Source: an uncultured Clostridia bacterium (GTDB taxonomy: Bacteria; Bacillota; Clostridia; UMGS1883). From it: a DNA stretch of 64,000 bases. Location of the stretch: contig CANPZO010000009.1 of assembly GCA_947589005.1 (NCBI GenBank), positions 1 through 64,000 on the forward strand, in the 5' to 3' direction. The position numbers were made by a program, and so were the translations under genes. Position 1 is the stretch's first letter; every line of letters starts with the position of its first letter. Of the stretch, positions 47,528-55,512 are shown one piece after another. Below the pieces are notes generated by a model. It was not told the origin of the DNA. It worked only from the letters and a program-made list of their open reading frames with translations, and ran no database searches.

Positions 47528-48349
47528 ATGAGCGAATGTTCCCACAACTGTTCCACCTGCGGCGAAAGCTGCGCCAAGCGTGACCCGAGCAGTCTTATCG
47601 AACCGTCAAACAGTCTGTCCCAAATCAAAAAGGTCATTGCCGTGGTGAGCGGCAAGGGCGGCGTGGGCAAGTCCTCGGTGACCTCCATGCTGGCGGTGCT
47701 GGCAAGGCGCAAGGGCTTCGAGACGGCCGTGCTGGACGCGGACATCACCGGCCCCTCAATTCCCCGCGCTTTCGGCGTTACGGCAAGGGCCCAGGGCGGA
47801 GAGGACGGCATCTACCCCGTCACAACAAAAACAGGCATAAAAATAATGTCCCTCAACCTCCTTATCGACGACCCGTCCAAGCCCGTAATCTGGCGCGGCC
47901 CGGTCATCGCCGGGGCGGTTAAGCAGTTCTGGACCGACGTGGTCTGGGGCGACGTGGACTATATGTTCGTGGATATGCCTCCGGGCACCGGCGACGTTCC
48001 TTTGACGGTGTTCCAGTCCCTGCCGGTGGACGGAATAATCGTGGTCACCTCTCCGCAGGAGCTGGTTTCCATGATAGTGGAAAAGGCCGTGCAGATGGCC
48101 GAAATAATGAACATTCCCATCCTTGGCATAGTCGAAAATTATTCCTACTTCAAATGCCCCGACTGCGGCAGGGAACACAGCATTTTCGGCCCCAGCCGCC
48201 TTGACGAAGCGGCCGCGAAGAGCGGTGTTTCCGCCAAGACGCGCCTCCCCATCGACCCGGGTCTCGCCCGTCTCTGTGACGAGGGCCGGCTGGAGGACTG
48301 CGACCCCGCCGCGCTGGAGACTATTTTTGACGCTCTAAGCAAAAACTAA
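47528..48349 (+). CDS. mrp: Mrp/NBP35-family P-loop ATPase (iron-sulfur carrier)
   Basis: A 273-aa ATP-binding carrier thought to bind and pass on iron-sulfur clusters. The N-terminus has four Cys (CSHNCSTCGESC). The deviant Walker A is VVSGKGGVGKSSV, then VLDADITGPSIPR and FVDMPPGTGDVPL (Walker B region). The C-terminal cluster-bridging CxxC is KCPDCGREH. The ATG at 47528 is preferred, with GGAAG 7 nt upstream; an ATG two codons earlier is too close to that site. Family A copy 6 begins 12 nt after the stop. Confidence 0.93.
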   Translation: MSECSHNCSTCGESCAKRDPSSLIEPSNSLSQIKKVIAVVSGKGGVGKSSVTSMLAVLARRKGFETAVLDADITGPSIPRAFGVTARAQGGEDGIYPVTTKTGIKIMSLNLLIDDPSKPVIWRGPVIAGAVKQFWTDVVWGDVDYMFVDMPPGTGDVPLTVFQSLPVDGIIVVTSPQELVSMIVEKAVQMAEIMNIPILGIVENYSYFKCPDCGREHSIFGPSRLDEAAAKSGVSAKTRLPIDPGLARLCDEGRLEDCDPAALETIFDALSKN

Positions 48350-48361
48350 ACATATTACACA

Positions 48362-48658
48362 GGGGCCGTAAAAAAATGGCGCAGATCGTTCAAGGGCAGC
48401 AGACTTTTATTAAGGCAAATTTGAGCACTATATAATCAATCAGTAAAAATAGAACGATAACTTAATGTAGAAAATTCGCCCTTACGGGCGAATTTTCTCA
48501 TTTTTATGCCCTTGAACTACGAACGAAAATCACCCTCGGCGTACCTGTGTACGCCGTCGGGAGGGCTTGCTCGGCGGCAGGGGCCGCCTGCGCGAGCTGA
48601 TTTTCGTCCGTTCTGCACGATTTTTTCGGCCGGCCCCCGTGCCTTCCAGATTACATAG
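48362..48658 (+). repeat. Family A repeat, copy 6 (full length)
   Basis: Left end GGGGCCGTAAAAAAATGGCG 12 nt after mrp; hairpin GAAAATTCGCCC/GGGCGAATTTTC then TCATTTTT; complete palindromic body (GGCGGCAGGGGCCGCC hairpin); right terminal repeat and tail TTACATAG. Confidence 0.86.
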
Positions 48659-48674
48659 CAAAATCTCTTTTTGT

Positions 48675-48704
48675 TTTATGCCCTTGAACCGCGAAAGCAA
48701 ATCA
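48675..48704 (+). repeat. Truncated family A fragment overlapping a stop codon
   Basis: TTTATGCCCTTGAACCGCGA and AAATCAC match the start of the family A body. The stop codon of the 48702-50162 gene lies inside the fragment, so the end of that gene may have been reshaped by the repeat. Confidence 0.6.
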
Positions 48705-50162
48705 CACCTTGGCGAAAAGCGTTTTCGCCTCCTCCGGCACGGGAACGGGGTTTCCCTCGCAGTCCACGGCCACGACCGGTTCGGCGGCGGTTATTCCGAA
48801 CGCGCCGACGCTCTCGCCGAATTGCCTAAGCGCCTCCCCAAATCCGCCGCCGCGGTCCTCCGCGAGAATATAAAGCAGCCCGAGGTTTTCCCTGTCCTCC
48901 GTTTTAACGGCGCACAGCCGCCCGCCCCGCGGATTTTGCACGGCGCCGCAGGTGAGAATATACTCCGCGTTTTTCGGCTCCGCGATATCCGCCGCCTTTT
49001 TGACCCTTTCGGCATATTTTTTATACTCGGGGTCGTCCTTGTGCCTCACAAAATTACGCCAGTGCGGGGCGGCGATAATCGCGCGGAAATCAGACGGGTA
49101 AAAAACAGGCGGGGCGATGGGTATTTCCTCGTCCTCAAAAGGCAGGTTTTCATATTTCATGGTTATAGCGAGGCCGTCGCAGGAGTAAAGGCTCTCCCGC
49201 TTGCCGTATAAAGACGCGGTCTTTTGCGTCACGGCGCTCAGCGTGTCAAATTTCGGGCTGCCGTAGGAAACCCTCGTGCCGTTCGGGAGGGCCGCCGCGT
49301 TTTCAATCAGCGTGACCGCCCGGTCCAGCGCCCTGTAAGCCGCCTCCTCTTCGTCAAAGAAAAGGTGGTTGTTCGAGAGGCGAAGAAGGGCCATCAGCTT
49401 TTCGTGGAGCCACATATCCGGCTTTGTGATGTCCGGGTTGTGGGACAGCCTTTTAAGGAAGTCGAGGGCGAGCTCGCAGCCTTCAATTGCCTCCCTGACG
49501 CCGCCGCCATATCCGTAAACCGTCATAAAATCTATCACTTTGCACACCGCCGCCTGATGCCAATACTGGCACAGAATCCGGTTTTTCCTTTCGTCGCGGC
49601 CGGTGTAGTACCGCGTCATCAGATTTAATTTGCTGAGGTCGAGCTCCGAGCCGTACTCGCGGATAAATCCGAGCGCGGTCCTCTCGTCGGTCTCCGCGTC
49701 AAGATACGTGAAAATCAGCCGGTCATGCCAATAGGTGTCCGTGCAGCGTTTTAAAGCGTTTTTTGTAATACCCCGCATCGCGCTAAGGCCGCGTTTTTCG
49801 GCGGGCAAACCGCCGAGGACGGCTACAGCGTTGCATACCGCCTCCCAGTCGTCGGGGAATTCGGTGCGCCACTCGTTTAAAACCTCCAGCTTGGCCTCCG
49901 CCCCCTTTGCCCCCTGAAAGCGGGTCATGTACTCCCCGCGCCGGCTTTCCCGCGCTTTTGGCGAAACGCCCAGCAGGTAATCGACACTCACGCCGAAATA
50001 CGCCGCGATAACCGGCAGCATTTCAATGTCGGGATAGGCGGCATTTGTCTCGTAGCGGCTTATCGACTGGACGGATATCCCCAAAGCCCCGGCAAGCTCC
50101 TCTTGGGTTATATCCCGCTGGCGGCGAAGTTTTTTCAGGTTGGTTCCAAAGCTGAGATTCAT
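48702..50162 (-). CDS. XRE-family regulator with long helical C-terminus
   Basis: A 486-aa protein. N-terminal XRE domain (about 6-62): FGTNLKKLRRQRDITQEELA, SVQSISRYETNAAYPDIEML, VSVDYLLGV. Residues 75-290 are helical and TPR-like; the last 180 residues form a separate domain without recognised family. It probably responds to an intracellular signal through the C-terminus; targets are unknown. The ATG at 50162 follows GGGGGAACGATT. The promoter overlaps a palindrome that could be its own operator. Its 3-prime end merges with a family A fragment, so the last few codons may be repeat-derived. Confidence 0.8.
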   Translation of the reverse strand: MNLSFGTNLKKLRRQRDITQEELAGALGISVQSISRYETNAAYPDIEMLPVIAAYFGVSVDYLLGVSPKARESRRGEYMTRFQGAKGAEAKLEVLNEWRTEFPDDWEAVCNAVAVLGGLPAEKRGLSAMRGITKNALKRCTDTYWHDRLIFTYLDAETDERTALGFIREYGSELDLSKLNLMTRYYTGRDERKNRILCQYWHQAAVCKVIDFMTVYGYGGGVREAIEGCELALDFLKRLSHNPDITKPDMWLHEKLMALLRLSNNHLFFDEEEAAYRALDRAVTLIENAAALPNGTRVSYGSPKFDTLSAVTQKTASLYGKRESLYSCDGLAITMKYENLPFEDEEIPIAPPVFYPSDFRAIIAAPHWRNFVRHKDDPEYKKYAERVKKAADIAEPKNAEYILTCGAVQNPRGGRLCAVKTEDRENLGLLYILAEDRGGGFGEALRQFGESVGAFGITAAEPVVAVDCEGNPVPVPEEAKTLFAKV

Positions 50163-50183
50163 AATCGTTCCCCCGATTTTTTA

Positions 50184-50206
50184 TCTGATAAAATTATTAT
50201 ATCAGA
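50184..50206. promoter_or_regulatory. Palindromic candidate operator at the 48702 regulator promoter
   Basis: TCTGATA (50184-50190) and TATCAGA (50200-50206) form an inverted repeat covering the -10 region; typical placement for autorepression by an XRE dimer (inference). Confidence 0.5.
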
Positions 50207-50224
50207 AATCGGGCGCAATGTAAA
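50196..50224 (-). promoter_or_regulatory. Sigma-A promoter of the 48702 regulator
   Basis: TTTACA, 17 nt, TATAAT on the minus strand, about 34 nt from the start codon. Confidence 0.75.
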
Positions 50225-50261
50225 CCTCGCGTTGGGAGAAAGTTATTCTCGTGAAGCGGGA

Positions 50262-50544
50262 GAAGCGGCAAAAAGGAGGAGCAGCGGCGCGACGCGATGC
50301 TTGCTCCGACGCCGTGGTGCGAGTTGTCTTACAAAATCATCGTCACAACGCGTGCCACAAGCACAAATTCACGCCCCAAAGCATGGGGCGCGATTTGGGT
50401 GCGGCGGTTCTTCTACTCGCAAAAGGTTGGTAGTGAGCCAAAGCCATCGCGAGGGCCGCTTTAGGCCCGAAGCAGGCGACGCGAACGTGACCTTTTGCGA
50501 AAGAGGAGGAGCAAGCCTTCGTGCGACGACCTTTTTTCGCAAGA
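50262..50544 (-). repeat. Family C repeat region downstream of tRNA-Leu
   Basis: Contains a unit bounded by CGCAAAAGGTT (50418-50428) and GACCTTTTGCG (50489-50499), about 90 percent like the unit at 35150-35231, plus the shared block with CTTTTTTCGCAAGAAAAAAG. The remaining part (50262-50417) is low in recognisable content. No gene is seen in the 50225-50581 stretch. Confidence 0.72.
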
Positions 50545-50581
50545 AAAAAGCGTCGGAGCAAAGACAGGCTTTGCTCCGACG
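50545..50581 (-). terminator. tRNA-Leu terminator
   Basis: Perfect 13-bp stem CGTCGGAGCAAAG/CTTTGCTCCGACG with a 5-nt loop, followed on the minus strand by CTTTTTTC, directly after the encoded CCA. Confidence 0.88.
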
Positions 50582-50665
50582 TGGTGCGGATGACAGGACT
50601 TGAACCTGCACGTCTAAGACACAAGAACCTAAATCTTGCATGTCTGCCAATTCCATCACATCCGC
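50582..50665 (-). tRNA. tRNA-Leu (anticodon UAG)
   Basis: An 84-nt class II tRNA read on the minus strand. Acceptor GCGGATG/CATCCGC; anticodon stem CAAGA/TCTTG with loop TTTAGGT, giving UAG; long variable arm (TGTCTTAGACG); T-loop TTCAAGT; encoded ACCA end. Confidence 0.94.
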
Positions 50666-50773
50666 ATATTTGTATTTTACCACAAACGGGCAGCCTTGTC
50701 AAGAGTTTAAAGCGGGCCCGTTTATTTCCTGAATACGGCCCCGGTCGGGTCATATACTAACTTTGGTGATGAT

Positions 50774-51724
50774 ATGGGCCGTTTTGTCAACGTTATACTT
50801 ATCGCCGCGGCGGTGCTGATGCTGCCGCGGGCGCTGAACCTGGTTTTCCCCTTTGCGCTTGGCTTTGTGCTTTATCTGATGTGCCGCCGCTCCGTCCGCC
50901 GTATGGCCGCCGCCGGCCTGAACCGCGGCCTCGGCGCGGGACTGGCCCTGTTTTTTATGCTGTCGCTGGTCCTGGGCTTCTGCGCGGCGGTGTTCTTTTT
51001 CGCCTATGGCGAACGCTACCGCCTGCCGCAGATATTTAGGCAGATTTCCGCATTTAAAAGCGAAAGCTCCCTGCTGCAGGGCTTTCTCTCCACCCTGAGC
51101 GAGGAAATGGCCGACGCCGCCAGGTCCCTTTCCCGAAGCCTGCTCTCGCACATGAGCGACATAACCGGCGCGGTCATGATATTGTTTTTCGCCTTTCTGT
51201 CCGCCTTTTTCTTCCTGCGGGACGAGGAAAGGTTGGTTGACATAATATCGCGTCACGGCGGAGGGAACCTCGTCCGGGCCGCTTCCGACATCGGGCTCAT
51301 CATACGCGACGCGCTGGGGGGCTATGTCAGGGCGCAGGTCATACTAATGGCCGTAACTTTCGGGGTTTTGTCGGTCTTTCTGGTGCTTTTTGGGGTCAAA
51401 AACGCCGTGCTCATAGCCTTGGGGACGGCGTTCCTCGACGCCATACCGGTGTTCGGCACCGGCTTTGTCCTGCTGCCGTGGGCCGCGTGGCAGTTCCTGA
51501 CGGGAAGCACCTCCATGGCCTTCGGGCTGATGGCCCTTTACGGGGTCTGCTCGCTGATAAGGCAGATTTTGGAGCCGCGGATACTCAGCGCCCAGATAGG
51601 TCTGCACCCTCTGCTGACGCTGGCGGGGATTTTTGTGGGCTTTAAGCTGTTCGGCCTCCCGGGACTGGTGCTGGGGCCGGCCGCGGTTATGGTTATTGTA
51701 AGTTATATACAAAAAATTAAGTAA
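50774..51724 (+). CDS. AI-2E/YtvI-type integral membrane protein
   Basis: A 316-aa AI-2 exporter-superfamily protein, closest in plan to YtvI-like proteins of spore formers. Hydrophobic segments at about 6-36, 50-78, 133-152, 190-215, 222-245 and 268-305. The family's C-terminal motif region reads VLIALGTAFLDAIPVFGTG, then LRDEE-type charged loop and QILEPRILSAQIGLHPL. The transported substrate is unknown. Its start is 108 nt from tRNA-Leu on the opposite strand. Only 76 nt separate it from the radical SAM gene, which has its own promoter in between. Confidence 0.82.
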   Translation: MGRFVNVILIAAAVLMLPRALNLVFPFALGFVLYLMCRRSVRRMAAAGLNRGLGAGLALFFMLSLVLGFCAAVFFFAYGERYRLPQIFRQISAFKSESSLLQGFLSTLSEEMADAARSLSRSLLSHMSDITGAVMILFFAFLSAFFFLRDEERLVDIISRHGGGNLVRAASDIGLIIRDALGGYVRAQVILMAVTFGVLSVFLVLFGVKNAVLIALGTAFLDAIPVFGTGFVLLPWAAWQFLTGSTSMAFGLMALYGVCSLIRQILEPRILSAQIGLHPLLTLAGIFVGFKLFGLPGLVLGPAAVMVIVSYIQKIK

Positions 51725-51753
51725 AACTTTGTGCAACTTTTTCGAACATTTGT

Positions 51754-51782
51754 TTGCTTTTTGCGCACTTTTGTGGTATACT
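51754..51782 (+). promoter_or_regulatory. Promoter of the radical SAM/DUF4130 pair
   Basis: TTGCTT, 17 nt, TATACT. The leader would be only about 10 nt. Confidence 0.65.
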
Positions 51783-51800
51783 ATAGTCGAGGTGAGAGCT

Positions 51801-53114
51801 TTGGAGACAAACGACAAACTTCGAATACTGACCGAAAGCGCAAAATACGACGCCGCCTGCACAAGCAGCGGCAGCGACCGAAAAAATATAAAAGGAGGCA
51901 TCGGCAGCGCAGCAAAAGCGGGCTGCTGCCACGCATTCAGCTCCGACGGACGCTGTATTTCCCTTTTAAAGGTGCTATACACCAACTACTGCATAAACGA
52001 CTGTAAATACTGCGTTTGCCGCCGCAGCAACGACATTGAACGGGCGGCCTTTGAGCCCCGGGAGCTGGCAGAGCTGTTTTTGAATTTTTACCGGCGCAAC
52101 TACGTCGAGGGGCTGTTTCTCAGCTCGGGCATAATAAAAAATCCCGACTACACCGCCGAGCAGCTCCTGGAGGTGCTCCGCATCCTCAGGGAGGAGTATT
52201 TTTTCTGCGGCTATATCCACGTCAAGGCCATTCCCGGCGCCGCGCCGGAGCTGATACAGGCGTTGGGAACGCTGGCGGACCGAATGAGCGTCAACATCGA
52301 ACTGCCCAGCGAAAGCAGCCTCAAGCTACTGGCCCCGCAAAAGTCCAGAGAAAAGGTCACAAAGCCGATGGCGCAAATAAGAGACGGCATAATCCGGCGG
52401 AAAAACGAGATAAAACACTTTCGCTCCACGCCCCGTTTCGTCCCCGCCGGCCAAAGCACCCAGATGATAATCGGGGCGACTCCCGATTCCGACTACCAGA
52501 TAATCCGGCTCAGCGAGGCGCTTTACCGCACCTATGGCCTGAAACGGGTGTTTTACTCCGCATACGTGCCCGTCGGCACACATCCCGCCCTCCCCAAGGA
52601 CATACAGCCGCCGCTGCTGCGGGAGCACCGGCTCTATCAGGCGGACTGGCTCATGCGGTTTTACGGCTTTACCTCAGACGAGATACTAAGCGAAAGCAAC
52701 AGCCATCTTGACCCTCTGCTGGACCCAAAGGCATTTTGGGCGATCAATCATCTTGACCGGTTTCCGGTGGAAATCAATTCCGCCCCATATGAGATGCTGC
52801 TTAGGGTGCCGGGAATAGGGGTTCACTGTGCGAAACGCATCGTCGCCGCCCGCCGAATGTCCCGGCTTTCCTTCGAGGATTTAAAAAAGCTCAGGGTTCA
52901 GCTGAAAACCTCCGTATATTTCATTACCTGCGGCGGAAAGTATATGTTTCCTTCATTTAAGATGGACTACCCCTTTATCTACGGCGCTCTCACCGCGTCC
53001 AGCACAATGATGCCGGCCATCATTCAGCACCGCCAGCTCACCATGGAGGACGATTTTGACTCGCTCATACCTTCGACGGAGGAGAAAGTAAAATGCTTGA
53101 CGGGACAGTTTTAG
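51801..53114 (+). CDS. Putative DNA modification/repair radical SAM protein
   Basis: A 437-aa radical SAM enzyme of a family usually paired with a DUF4130 protein and suspected to act on DNA. The radical SAM cluster motif is CINDCKYC (about residue 63-70) with LSSGIIKNPDYT and NIELPSESSLKLLAP downstream. The C-terminal part has a helix-hairpin-helix-like segment, LLRVPGIGVHCAKRIVAARR, which commonly contacts DNA. The substrate is unknown. A TTG start at 51801 (GAGG 8 nt upstream) is chosen because the upstream frame runs into the promoter. Its last 22 nt overlap the DUF4130 gene. Confidence 0.85.
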   Translation: METNDKLRILTESAKYDAACTSSGSDRKNIKGGIGSAAKAGCCHAFSSDGRCISLLKVLYTNYCINDCKYCVCRRSNDIERAAFEPRELAELFLNFYRRNYVEGLFLSSGIIKNPDYTAEQLLEVLRILREEYFFCGYIHVKAIPGAAPELIQALGTLADRMSVNIELPSESSLKLLAPQKSREKVTKPMAQIRDGIIRRKNEIKHFRSTPRFVPAGQSTQMIIGATPDSDYQIIRLSEALYRTYGLKRVFYSAYVPVGTHPALPKDIQPPLLREHRLYQADWLMRFYGFTSDEILSESNSHLDPLLDPKAFWAINHLDRFPVEINSAPYEMLLRVPGIGVHCAKRIVAARRMSRLSFEDLKKLRVQLKTSVYFITCGGKYMFPSFKMDYPFIYGALTASSTMMPAIIQHRQLTMEDDFDSLIPSTEEKVKCLTGQF

Positions 53115-53857
53115 ACGGTCATGGCGCCGTTTTCGTATACGACGGCTCCTATCAGGGGCTGTTCACCGCCATTTTTGAGGCGGTATATTCGCGGACCGAG
53201 CCGGCGGACATAGTCTCCGAGGACCGGCTCCAGCTCACCTTCAACACCCGCTTTACGGATGTGGAGACCGACCCCGCAAAAGCGGGCCGTGTAGTCTCCG
53301 CGGCCAGGAAAAAGCTTGGCGGCGAGGCGATGAGCCGCATATACCGGGCTTTCCTTTCCTCCGGAGAGGGGCGCGAGCTCTGCATATACCGCTATCTCAT
53401 GCTGGGATTTCGGCTTGGGAGGGCGGCAAACAGTCTGCTCACCGAGCCATACGTCTTTAGGGTGTCGGCCCTGAGCCAAAATGTTTCACGTGAAACAGAC
53501 AAGATGATGGGCTTCATCAGATTTTCAGTGATGGAGGGCGGCGTCCAATACTGCCGTTTTTCCCCCGAGAATAATATCATGCCTCTGGTTCTGAACCACT
53601 TTGCGGCAAGACTTTCCTGTATTCCCTTTGTTATGCACGACACGAGGCATAAAATTCTCGGCATTTATGACACAAGGGAGAAATATATCGTTTCGGCGGA
53701 GGGCTTCGTGCCGCCCGAAAAGTCGAGCGACGAGGAATATTTCGAGGGGCTGTGGAAGCTGTTTTACGGAACCGTCGGCATAAAGGAAAGGAAAAATCTC
53801 CGCCTTATGAAACAAATGATGCCCGCCAGATATTTTCGTCATATGTGGGAAATGTAG
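53093..53857 (+). CDS. DUF4130 putative DNA metabolism protein with embedded parS
   Basis: A 254-aa partner of the preceding radical SAM protein. N-terminal VFVYDGSYQGLFTAIFEAV and later RFTDVETDPAKA, YRAFLSSGEGREL and MLGFRLGRAANSLLT define the first half. The C-terminal half has FIRFSVMEGGVQYCRFSPENNIMPLV-type and DTRHKILGIYD blocks resembling the DUF4130 domain. The function is presumed DNA repair or modification but unproven. The codons for NVSRET are formed by a perfect 16-bp parS site. ATG 53093 follows GGAGGAGAAAGTAAA inside the upstream gene. Confidence 0.85.
   Translation: MLDGTVLDGHGAVFVYDGSYQGLFTAIFEAVYSRTEPADIVSEDRLQLTFNTRFTDVETDPAKAGRVVSAARKKLGGEAMSRIYRAFLSSGEGRELCIYRYLMLGFRLGRAANSLLTEPYVFRVSALSQNVSRETDKMMGFIRFSVMEGGVQYCRFSPENNIMPLVLNHFAARLSCIPFVMHDTRHKILGIYDTREKYIVSAEGFVPPEKSSDEEYFEGLWKLFYGTVGIKERKNLRLMKQMMPARYFRHMWEM
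53482..53497. promoter_or_regulatory. parS: parS site (perfect consensus) inside the DUF4130 gene
   Basis: TGTTTCACGTGAAACA, a perfect palindrome equal to the consensus ParB/Spo0J binding site, within coding sequence about 3.6 kb from parAB on the side away from the origin. Confidence 0.95.
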
Positions 53858-53917
53858 CGGACGGAAGAAGGCCGCAGGCCGGATTTTAGGCGAAACTTTT
53901 GTAAGCAAAAGAACGCA

Positions 53918-54208
53918 CTATGTAATCTGGAGGCACGGGGGCTGTCCAAAAAAATCGTGCGGAACGGACGAAAATCAGCTCGCGCAGGCGGCCTCTGCCG
54001 CCGAGCAAGCCCTCCCGACGGCGTACACAGGTACGCCGAGGGTGATTTTCGTTCGTAGTTCAAGGGCATAGAAATGAGAAAATTCGCTCGTAAGGGCGAA
54101 TTTTCTACATTAATACATTGTTGTATTTATTGATTATACAACACTCAAATTTGCCTTAAATTAAGTCACTCTGCCCTTGAACGATCTGCGCCATTTTTTT
54201 ACAGCCCC
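53918..54208 (-). repeat. Family A repeat, copy 7 (full length)
   Basis: In serS orientation, left end 11 nt after the serS stop. Hairpin GAAAATTCGCCC/GAGCGAATTTTC; body complete (GGCGGCAGAGGCCGCC hairpin); right terminal repeat GGACAGCCCC and tail near 53918. The 76-aa open frame here repeats the copy 1 frame and is not a gene. Confidence 0.86.
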
Positions 54209-54219
54209 AACTGTTTAAA

Positions 54220-55488
54220 TTATTTTATAATGTCTCTACCGCCCAAGTAGGGTCTGAGAACCTCGGGAACGGTCACCGTGCCGTCGGCGTTCTGGTAGTT
54301 TTCCAGAATGGCGGCCACGGTGCGGCCAACGGCTACGCCGCTGCCGTTGAGGGTGTGAACAAACTGAGCCTTGCCGCCGGCGTCCTTATACTTTATGTTG
54401 GCGCGGCGGGCCTGGAAATCCTCGAAATTAGAGCAGGACGATATCTCCACATACCTGCCGTAAGAGGGCATCCACACCTCGATATCATACTTCTTTGCGG
54501 CCGTAAAGCCCAAATCGCCCACGCAGATGCGAACGACCCTGTAGGGGAGGCCCAGCCCCTGAAGCACCATTTCGGCGTCGTGAGTCAGCTTTTCCAGCTC
54601 GTTATAGCTGTCCTCCGGCCGTGTAAACTTCACAAGCTCAACCTTGTTAAACTGGTGCTGGCGTATGAGACCACGGCCGTCACGTCCGGCGCTGCCGGCC
54701 TCCTGACGGAAGCAGGCGGTGTAGGCCACATGCTTGATGGGCAGCTGGGCCCCGTCGAGTATCTGTTCGCGGTACATATTTGTAACGGGCACCTCGGCCG
54801 TGGGCACAAGGAAATACTCGGTGCCGGCCACCTTATACGCGTCCTCCTCAAACTTGGGGAGCTGGCCGGTGCCTATCATGGAGCTGCGGTGTACCATAAA
54901 GGGCGGGAAAATCTCGGTATAACCGTGCTTTTCCGTGTGCGTGTCAAGGAAGTAGTTCACTATGGCGCGCTCCAGCTTGGCGCCCATATCCCTGTAAACA
55001 TGGAACCTCGCGCCCGTTATCTTTGCCGCGGTGTCGGGGTCAAGTATGCCCAAATCAGCGCCGATATCCCAGTGGGCCTTGGGCTCGAAATCAAACTTTG
55101 TGGGCTCACCGAAGCGGCGTATTTCCACGTTATCCTCGTCGGTGTCGCCGTCGGGCACATCATCGTTGGGAATGTTGGGAATACGGAGCATGGCCTCATA
55201 TATCTGGCCCTCGACGTCGCGCACCTGCTCGTCCAGCTCCTTGACCCTGTCGGAAAGGGCCTTCATTTCGGCAAAAACCGGAGCCGTATCCTCGCCGGCC
55301 TTCTTCATGACCGGTATCTTCTTCGAGGTCTCGTTCTGTTTCGCCTTCAGGCTCTCCACCTCAAACAGAATTGCCCTGCGGCGGTCGTCGAGGGCAATTA
55401 CGCCGTCGATGTCCACATCTTCCTTGCGGCGGGCCATGGCTGCCTTAACTCTTTCGGTTTCGCCGCGTATAACTTTCATGTCTAACAT
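54220..55488 (-). CDS. serS: Seryl-tRNA synthetase
   Basis: A 422-aa class II synthetase charging tRNA-Ser (and tRNA-Sec if present). The N-terminal coiled-coil arm (about 30-100) contacts the long variable arm of tRNA-Ser. The catalytic domain has [28 protein letters not shown], motif 2 ([22 protein letters not shown] split across about 260-285), [11 protein letters not shown] and motif 3 ([20 protein letters not shown]). Normal length. It lies 24 nt after parB and may belong to the parAB transcript. Family A copy 7 is directly downstream. Confidence 0.97.
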   Translation of the reverse strand: MLDMKVIRGETERVKAAMARRKEDVDIDGVIALDDRRRAILFEVESLKAKQNETSKKIPVMKKAGEDTAPVFAEMKALSDRVKELDEQVRDVEGQIYEAMLRIPNIPNDDVPDGDTDEDNVEIRRFGEPTKFDFEPKAHWDIGADLGILDPDTAAKITGARFHVYRDMGAKLERAIVNYFLDTHTEKHGYTEIFPPFMVHRSSMIGTGQLPKFEEDAYKVAGTEYFLVPTAEVPVTNMYREQILDGAQLPIKHVAYTACFRQEAGSAGRDGRGLIRQHQFNKVELVKFTRPEDSYNELEKLTHDAEMVLQGLGLPYRVVRICVGDLGFTAAKKYDIEVWMPSYGRYVEISSCSNFEDFQARRANIKYKDAGGKAQFVHTLNGSGVAVGRTVAAILENYQNADGTVTVPEVLRPYLGGRDIIK

Positions 55489-55512
55489 TTTAACGCCTCC
55501 AATATTTAATAT

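Noticed and set aside
54355-55485. 376-aa plus-strand frame opposite serS
   Set aside because: Shadow of serS; residue composition is typical of antisense translation and no start signal is present.
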